IMG/VR virus record: IMGVR_UViG_3300034198_002842
Coordinates: 1-25,182 of that record
Direction: 5' to 3' (one strand)
Source: a virus
DNA length: 25,182 nucleotides
The notes beneath the pieces were generated by a model, which saw only the letters and a program-made list of their open reading frames with translations, did no database searches and was not told the origin of the DNA. The translations under genes and the position numbers were made by a program. The first letter of the stretch is position 1. Every line of letters begins with the position of its first letter. Positions 19,888 through 25,182 of the stretch are shown piece after piece.

Positions 19888-20114
19888 TGGACATTAGAAA
19901 AATATCAGTTGGTCCCGATTATAAGGGAGGTGCAATGCATTATATCGTAGGACAAAAAGTTCTAGGCGATAGCAATGAGATATGCCATATTAAGTATGAT
20001 AATGATAAACAATCAATAAAAATTTACATAATAAATGTAAAAGAAGAGGTTGTTTTGTGGAAAGAGTTTAACTTTACAATGCCAATTTCAATCGAATATA
20101 ATATAAATTTTTAA
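19887..20114 (+). CDS. Hypothetical phage protein (75 aa)
   Basis: The frame is open from 19854, but the ATG at 19887 overlaps the stop of the fibre gene (TAATG), so I start there (MDIRKISVGPDYKGGAMHYI). The sequence is strand-rich (YIVGQKVLGDSNEICHIKYD, IKIYIINVKEEVVLWKEF). VGPDYKGGAMHYxVGQ is a motif I recall from phages of Bacteroidota upstream of terminase genes; no function known. Confidence 0.65.
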   Translation: MDIRKISVGPDYKGGAMHYIVGQKVLGDSNEICHIKYDNDKQSIKIYIINVKEEVVLWKEFNFTMPISIEYNINF

Positions 20115-20678
20115 ATGCGTTCACCATTCTACTTCATTGTTAAACCATTGAAGGGGAAAAGATACGACAACACAAAGGACATAGCGGGTATTGAGTTTAT
20201 TGTTAGCACGTCTGAAGAAGACCATAAGTTTGCAAACAGGTACGCTATAGTTGTTGAACTCCCCTTGGGATATAAAGGTCCCGTATCAGTAGGAGACACC
20301 CTACTTGTGCATCACAATGCATTCAAATTCTATAACGACATAAAGGGAAGACAAAAGAGCGGAAAGAGTTTTTTCAGGGATGATATATTCCTGATTGAGG
20401 CTGAGCAGTTCTTTATGTATAAGCATAATGACGAGTGGAAGAGTTATGATAGATATTGTTTTGTAAAGCCTATGCCTGTTATTGAGTCGTATATCAAGAA
20501 GCCATTTTCAGAGGAGCCGCTTATGGGTATTATGAAGTATCCAAATGATTACTTAGTAAGCAAAGGCGTTAAAGCAGGAGATGCTATTTGTTATGTTCCT
20601 GATAGTGAGTATGAGTTTGATGTGGATGGAGAAAAGCTATATAGAATGTATGACCACCAAATAACAATTAAGTTATGA
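20115..20678 (+). CDS. Conserved phage protein, possibly a tandem GroES-like fold (187 aa)
   Basis: Starts MRSPFYFIVKPLKGKRYDNT. Two similarly organised halves are visible: first half FYFIVKPL ... AIVVELPLGYKGPVSVGDTL ... LVHHN, second half YCFVKPM ... MGIMKYPNDYLVSKGVKAGD ... DGEKLYRMYDHQITIKL. Each has a V-K-P strand, a G-V...G..GD turn and a closing I/V strand, the general order of a GroES (Cpn10) barrel. This is inference from pattern, not a certain homology. It lies just before the terminase genes and 11.5 kb from the real GroES, so it could be a second, structural co-chaperonin. Confidence 0.6.
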   Translation: MRSPFYFIVKPLKGKRYDNTKDIAGIEFIVSTSEEDHKFANRYAIVVELPLGYKGPVSVGDTLLVHHNAFKFYNDIKGRQKSGKSFFRDDIFLIEAEQFFMYKHNDEWKSYDRYCFVKPMPVIESYIKKPFSEEPLMGIMKYPNDYLVSKGVKAGDAICYVPDSEYEFDVDGEKLYRMYDHQITIKL

Positions 20679-20959
20679 CAAGCAAGGATATAAAGCTAAG
20701 AATAATAGATGCAGGTCACAAAGCTGTGCAAGAACTTATAAAGGTTGCAGAGGAATCCATATTAAAACCTAATGAGGATGGGGATGACTTGGCTGCTGAT
20801 AAGTTAAAGAATGCTGCCGCTACTAAAAAATTGGCAATATTTGATGCATTTGAAATACTTAGTAGGATAGAATCTGAAAAGGAAAGCATTGAGGCTATTG
20901 ATAAAGGAATTAATAAAACAGATACAAAACAAGGATTTGCAGAAAGAAGGTCTAAATAA
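20675..20959 (+). CDS. Candidate terminase small subunit (94 aa)
   Basis: Starts MTSKDIKLRIIDAGHKAVQE. Mostly helical (LIKVAEESILKPNEDGDDLA, AIFDAFEILSRIESEKESIE) with a lysine/glutamate-rich end (FAERRSK). It overlaps the previous stop by 4 bases and is immediately followed by the large terminase. A short, helical, nucleic-acid-binding protein directly before terL is the usual place of TerS, so TerS is the best guess; no HTH motif is definitive. Confidence 0.6.
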   Translation: MTSKDIKLRIIDAGHKAVQELIKVAEESILKPNEDGDDLAADKLKNAAATKKLAIFDAFEILSRIESEKESIEAIDKGINKTDTKQGFAERRSK

Positions 20960-20963
20960 TGAT

Positions 20964-23186
20964 TTGTATAAAGTCTTAAATGACTTCGTACCTCCTGTTG
21001 CTTTAGCTAAAAAAAATAAAGCTAATAGTTGGGCGTATGGGTACAATGAGGACTACGATATGGTTGTGATATCTAAGACGGGTCAGATTGGAGATATTAT
21101 AAGTATATCAGGGTTAACTATTGCACTACCTCCAACTCCTAAGAAGTGTCTTCAAAGACACAATAGTACATCTGAACAGTATTGGGAAAGAGAAGAGTTA
21201 CCTAAAGAGTTAACTAAGATACAGTCTATATTCCATTGGAACGAGATGCCATCTGAGTTTAAGGATAGGTGGGTTGAATATATTGAGCAGCAGTTTGATT
21301 ATAGGGAAGAAGGTTTTTGGTTTATGAACAATGGGAAGCCTACTTATATTACGGGGTCTCATTGGATGTACTTGCAATGGGCTAGTATTGATATAGGGTA
21401 TCCTGATTATCGTGAAGCTAACAGAATCTATTGGATATTTTGGGAAGCGTGCAAGGCTGACCGCAGGTCATTTGGAATGGTGTATTTAAAAATACGTCGT
21501 TCGGGATTTTCATTTATGGCATCGTCCGAGTGTATAAATGTAGGTACACTTGCAAGGGATTCGCGCGTAGGTATATTGTCTAAGACAGGTAGCGATGCTA
21601 AGAAGATGTTTACAGATAAGGTTGTTCCAATTAATTTAAGGCTTCCCTTCTTCTTTAAACCAATTATGGATGGTATGGATAAACCTAAGACAGAGTTAGC
21701 GTTTAGATTGCCTGCATCTAAGATTACTAAAAAGAATATGTACGATGTAAATGACGAAGAGATTGATGGATTGGATACAACAATAGATTGGAAAAATACA
21801 GAAGACAACTCATACGATGGAGAAAAGTTATTATTCTTAGCCCACGACGAGAGTGGTAAATGGGTTAAACCAAATAATATTAAGGAGAATTGGCGCGTAA
21901 CTAAAACCTGTTTGCGTCTTGGTAGTAAGATTATTGGTAAGTGTATGATGGGGTCTACCTCAAATGCATTAAGCAAAGGAGGTCAAAACTTCAAGGATAT
22001 TTATGAGGACTCTCGGTTATCTCCTAGGAATGCAAATGGACAAACTAAGAGTGGACTATATGCATTATTTATTCCTATGGAATGGAATATGGAGGGCTTC
22101 ATAGATATATATGGGATGCCTGTATTGTATAAGCCTAGTGAAAAAGTAAGGGGTGTTGATGGTGAGTGGATAACAAATGGAGCTGTTAACTATTGGGAGG
22201 CAGAGGTTGACTCATTGAAAAATGATGCTGATGCTTTAAATGAATTTTATCGTCAGTTTCCTAGGACAGAATCTCACGCATTTAGGGATGAAAGTAAGGA
22301 GTCGTTATTTAATTTGACAAAGATATATCAGCAGATAGATTACAACGACTCAATGATTAAGGAGCACTATATTACTAGGGGCTCATTCCAATGGAAGGAT
22401 GGGATAAAGGATACCGAGGTTATTTGGTCTCCCGACCAAAGGGGTAGATTTACAGTTAGTTGGACTCCTCCTAAGCATTTACAGAATAGGATATATGAAA
22501 GGAATGGGATTAAGCATCCCGGCAATGAACACCTTGGGTCTTTTGGATGTGACTCCTATGATATATCAGCAGTAGTAGGAGGACGTGGTTCTAATGGAGC
22601 ACTTCACGGAATGACAAAGTTCCATATGGACGAGGCTCCAACTAACGAGTTTTTTTTAGAATATATTGCACGTCCTCAAACAGCAGAGATATTTTTTGAA
22701 GAGGTGCTTATGGCTTGTGTATTTTATGGTATGCCAATACTGATAGAGAACAATAAACCTAGATTGCTATATCATTTTAAGAATAGGGGATATAGAGGTT
22801 TTTGTTTAAATAGACCCGATAAGCAATACAACAAGTTGACAAAAACAGAAAGAGAACTTGGGGGGATACCAAATACATCTGAAGACGTAAAGCAGGCTCA
22901 CGCATCTGCTATTGAGTCTTATATAGAAAAGTATATAGGTATGGACTTTGAGGGTAAGCATAGGGATACCGATGAGATGGGTACAATGCCATTTACTAGA
23001 ACACTTGAAGATTGGGCTAAGTTTAATATAAATGATAGAACTAAGTTTGATGCTTGTATAAGTTCAGGGTTAGCTATTATGGCTAATCAGAAGCACTTAT
23101 ATATGCCCGAAAAAAAAGAATCAAAAATTAATCTTAACTTCGCAAGATATAGAAACGATGGAAACAAAAGTCAATTAATTAGATGA
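20964..23186 (+). CDS. terL: Terminase large subunit (TerL)
   Basis: The frame is open back to an ATG at 20889, which would overlap the previous gene by 71 bases; a TTG at 20964, 4 bases after its stop, gives a 740-residue protein starting at YKVLNDFVPPVALAKKN, in line with the tight packing here. The start is uncertain. The ATPase part has RRSGFSFMASS at 178-188 in place of the usual G-x-x-x-x-G-K-T/S Walker A, with a Walker B LLFLAHDE (D295, E296). The nuclease part has FGCDSYD (D530), ILIENN (E595) and TKFDAC (D696), the three acidic positions of the RNase H-like nuclease. Motor for DNA packaging; neighbours are TerS candidate and portal. Confidence 0.88.
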   Translation: MYKVLNDFVPPVALAKKNKANSWAYGYNEDYDMVVISKTGQIGDIISISGLTIALPPTPKKCLQRHNSTSEQYWEREELPKELTKIQSIFHWNEMPSEFKDRWVEYIEQQFDYREEGFWFMNNGKPTYITGSHWMYLQWASIDIGYPDYREANRIYWIFWEACKADRRSFGMVYLKIRRSGFSFMASSECINVGTLARDSRVGILSKTGSDAKKMFTDKVVPINLRLPFFFKPIMDGMDKPKTELAFRLPASKITKKNMYDVNDEEIDGLDTTIDWKNTEDNSYDGEKLLFLAHDESGKWVKPNNIKENWRVTKTCLRLGSKIIGKCMMGSTSNALSKGGQNFKDIYEDSRLSPRNANGQTKSGLYALFIPMEWNMEGFIDIYGMPVLYKPSEKVRGVDGEWITNGAVNYWEAEVDSLKNDADALNEFYRQFPRTESHAFRDESKESLFNLTKIYQQIDYNDSMIKEHYITRGSFQWKDGIKDTEVIWSPDQRGRFTVSWTPPKHLQNRIYERNGIKHPGNEHLGSFGCDSYDISAVVGGRGSNGALHGMTKFHMDEAPTNEFFLEYIARPQTAEIFFEEVLMACVFYGMPILIENNKPRLLYHFKNRGYRGFCLNRPDKQYNKLTKTERELGGIPNTSEDVKQAHASAIESYIEKYIGMDFEGKHRDTDEMGTMPFTRTLEDWAKFNINDRTKFDACISSGLAIMANQKHLYMPEKKESKINLNFARYRNDGNKSQLIR
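21146..21161 (+). repeat. GTGTC-N6-GACAC repeat inside terL, copy 7
   Basis: GTGTC-TTCAAA-GACAC, identical to 10734-10749 but translated in a different frame (CLQRH in the TerL frame). Confidence 0.55.
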
Positions 23187-25182
23187 AAGATGTATTAGTA
23201 GACATAACATCCACTGTATTCCCAAGTCAATTAGCAACTGATGCTGAGAAGGCATCGGATTCATTTGGATTACAAGTAGGGCAAGCCATTCAATACGAGT
23301 GGTTTAGAAAAGACGGCAATAGCTGTAGATACTATAATCGTTGGAGGGATTACCATAGACTAAGGTTATATGCAAGGGGAGAGCAGTCTATTCAAAAATA
23401 TAAGGATGAGTTGGCTATTGATGGTGACTTATCTTATTTGAATTTAGATTGGACTCCTGTACCTATCCTTCCAAAGTTTGTAGATATCGTTGTTAACGGT
23501 ATGTCTGACAGACTATTTAAGGTTAAAGCGTATTCTCAAGATGCCTTGTCTCAATCTAAAAGGAATGAGTTTCAGGATATGTTAGAAGCTCAGATGGTTA
23601 GTAAGGATTTATTGATGAATATAAAAGAGAAGTCAGGAGCTGACCCTTTTGTAATGCCTCCTGAAGAACTTCCTGAAACAGATGAAGAGTTGAATTTATA
23701 TATGCAGCTTAAATATAAGCCTGCTATTGAGATTGCTGAAGAAGAAGCTATTAATACAATATTTGACGAGAATAAGTATGATGATATAAGAAAGAGATTA
23801 GATTATGATAGCACTGTAATTGGTATTGCTATTGCTAAGCACGAATTCTTATTAGGAGCAGGAGTTAAGATTTCATATGTAGACCCTGCGAATGTTGTGT
23901 ATAGTTATACTGAGGACCCATTCTTTAAGGATTGCTTTTATTGGGGTGAGATTAAAACGCTTCCAATGACTGAGTTGTTAAAGATTGACCCTACACTAAC
24001 TCACGAACAATTGCAGGAGATATCTCAAAGTAGTCAGGGTTGGTATGATTACTATAACGTATCAAGATTCTATGAGAATAGTATGTTCTATAGGGATACC
24101 TGTACTTTGATGTACTTTAACTATAAGACAACAAAGAAGTTTGTATATAAAAAGAAAATTCTAGAAAGTGGTGGCACAAGGGTAATTGAGAAGGATGATA
24201 CATTTAATCCCCCTACAGAAATGATGGAGGAGGGTAACTTTGAGAAACTAGAGAAGACCATTGACGTGTGGTATGAAGGCGTTATGGTTATGGGAACAAA
24301 TATGTTGTTGCAGTGGAAGATGTCTGAGAATATGGTAAGACCAAAGTCAGCATCGCAACACGCTATACCTAATTATGTTGCTTGTGCACCAAGGATGTAT
24401 AAAGGGAACATTGAGTCTTTGGTTAGAAGAATGATTCCTTTTGCAGATTTAATTCAAACAACTCACTTAAAGATACAGCAGGTTGTAAATAGAGTTGTAC
24501 CTGATGGTGTATTTATTGATGCTGATGGATTAAACGAAGTTGATTTAGGAACAGGAAACGCTTATAATCCTGAGGATGCTTTAAGATTATACTTCCAAAC
24601 AGGTAGTGTAATTGGTAGAAGCTTTACGCAAGATGGCGACTTTAATAATGCTAGAGTACCTATTACTCAGTTAACATCTAACTCAGGGGCTAGTAAACTT
24701 CAAATGTTATTAGCTAACTATAACCATTACTTAGATATGATAAGAGCCGTTACGGGTCTTAACGAAGCAAGAGATGGTTCTACACCTGACCCTAATTCAT
24801 TGGTAGGTTTACAGAAGTTAGCTGCACTTAATTCAAACACTGCCACTAGGCATATACTTGAAAGCGGATTATTCTTATATAGGTCATTAGCTGAGGCTTT
24901 GACTTATAGGGTTGCTGATATTTTAGAGTATTCTGACTTTAAGGATGATTTTGTTAATAAGATTGGAAAGTATAACGTATCAATCTTAAACGATATTTCT
25001 GATTTGTATATTTATGACTTTGGTATTTTTATTGAAATATCTCCTGACGAAGAACAAAAATCTCAACTTGAAGCTAATATTCAAATGGCATTGTCTAAGG
25101 GCGATATTAATCTTGAGGATGCAATTGACATTCGTGAGATTAAGAATATTAAGTTAGCTAATCAGTTGCTTAAACTTAAGCG
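23183..25182 (+). CDS. Portal protein, 3' end beyond window
   Basis: ATG at 23183-23185 overlaps the terL stop (ATGA). At least 666 codons are present and the frame runs off the right edge. Begins MKDVLVDITSTVFPSQLATD. Features of a phage portal: position right after terL; a stretch of helix-rich DNA-channel-type sequence (VNGMSDRLFKVKAY, IPFADLIQTTHLKIQQVVNR); RAVTGLNEARDGSTPDPNSL, and a long helical C-terminal part (LQMLLANYNHYLDMIRAVTG). The PxxxxGLNEARDGS motif matches portals of Bacteroidota phages as I recall them. No family certified, but synteny is strong. Confidence 0.8.
   Translation, partial: MKDVLVDITSTVFPSQLATDAEKASDSFGLQVGQAIQYEWFRKDGNSCRYYNRWRDYHRLRLYARGEQSIQKYKDELAIDGDLSYLNLDWTPVPILPKFVDIVVNGMSDRLFKVKAYSQDALSQSKRNEFQDMLEAQMVSKDLLMNIKEKSGADPFVMPPEELPETDEELNLYMQLKYKPAIEIAEEEAINTIFDENKYDDIRKRLDYDSTVIGIAIAKHEFLLGAGVKISYVDPANVVYSYTEDPFFKDCFYWGEIKTLPMTELLKIDPTLTHEQLQEISQSSQGWYDYYNVSRFYENSMFYRDTCTLMYFNYKTTKKFVYKKKILESGGTRVIEKDDTFNPPTEMMEEGNFEKLEKTIDVWYEGVMVMGTNMLLQWKMSENMVRPKSASQHAIPNYVACAPRMYKGNIESLVRRMIPFADLIQTTHLKIQQVVNRVVPDGVFIDADGLNEVDLGTGNAYNPEDALRLYFQTGSVIGRSFTQDGDFNNARVPITQLTSNSGASKLQMLLANYNHYLDMIRAVTGLNEARDGSTPDPNSLVGLQKLAALNSNTATRHILESGLFLYRSLAEALTYRVADILEYSDFKDDFVNKIGKYNVSILNDISDLYIYDFGIFIEISPDEEQKSQLEANIQMALSKGDINLEDAIDIREIKNIKLANQLLKLK

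Noticed and set aside
21428-21976. 182-aa leftward frame inside terL
   Set aside because: Shadow of the terminase gene.
1-25182. CRISPR array
   Set aside because: No regularly spaced direct repeats with unique spacers were seen; the ATGTCG cluster has irregular spacing and too short a repeat.

Overview
The window looks like part of a tailed-phage genome (Caudoviricetes) infecting a member of the Bacteroidota. A large terminase subunit and a portal gene sit at the right end, preceded by tail-fibre and adhesin-like genes, a lysis cassette (M15-type endolysin with holin-like membrane proteins) and phage-encoded GroEL and GroES. The host assignment rests on repeated TAnnTTTG promoter elements (TATCTTTG, TACCTTTG, TACATTTG) and on A-rich leaders (consensus near CTAAAACA-ATG) that replace Shine-Dalgarno sites. 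Base composition is AT-rich, except for one strongly GC-rich noncoding island.

Left third (1-5262) is transcribed leftwards. In transcription order it holds: a 210-aa protein of unknown function; an amidoligase of the glutamine-synthetase-like fold; small secreted, membrane and lipoprotein genes; several small unknown proteins; then a three-domain fusion of class II glutamine amidotransferase, gamma-glutamylcyclotransferase-like (GGCT/AIG2) domain and zinc ribbon; and two further unknown proteins. The amidoligase and the fusion protein together suggest an amide-bond-forming and amide-cleaving pathway. The transcript carries unusual RNA elements: two complete type III hammerhead ribozymes flanking the amidoligase gene, each abutting a stem-loop, and a 43-nt tRNA-like acceptor/T-arm minihelix.

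Middle (5263-6482) is a switch region with divergent transcription. It holds a leftward promoter with GTCTAAT repeats, a 24-bp near-palindrome, a G-tract (G-quadruplex-prone) island, an 18-bp perfect palindrome, one small gene with a clear rho-independent terminator, and a cluster of ATGTCG repeats beside an AT-rich stretch and the groEL promoter. It is a candidate replication origin and regulatory hub.

Right part (6483-25182) is transcribed rightwards except for one winged-helix-like gene. It runs groEL, a small membrane protein, groES, a series of short lysine-rich genes (some possibly virion components), a virion-like protein, the lysis cassette, fibre/adhesin genes interrupted by an HNH endonuclease, a possible double GroES-like protein, a candidate small terminase, the large terminase and the portal (cut by the window edge). 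Genes are tightly packed with TAATG or ATGA overlaps.

A 16-nt near-palindrome of form GTGTC-YYYRRR-GACAC occurs seven times, in four intergenic hairpins and inside three coding genes in different reading frames. It is unexplained by any annotated feature.
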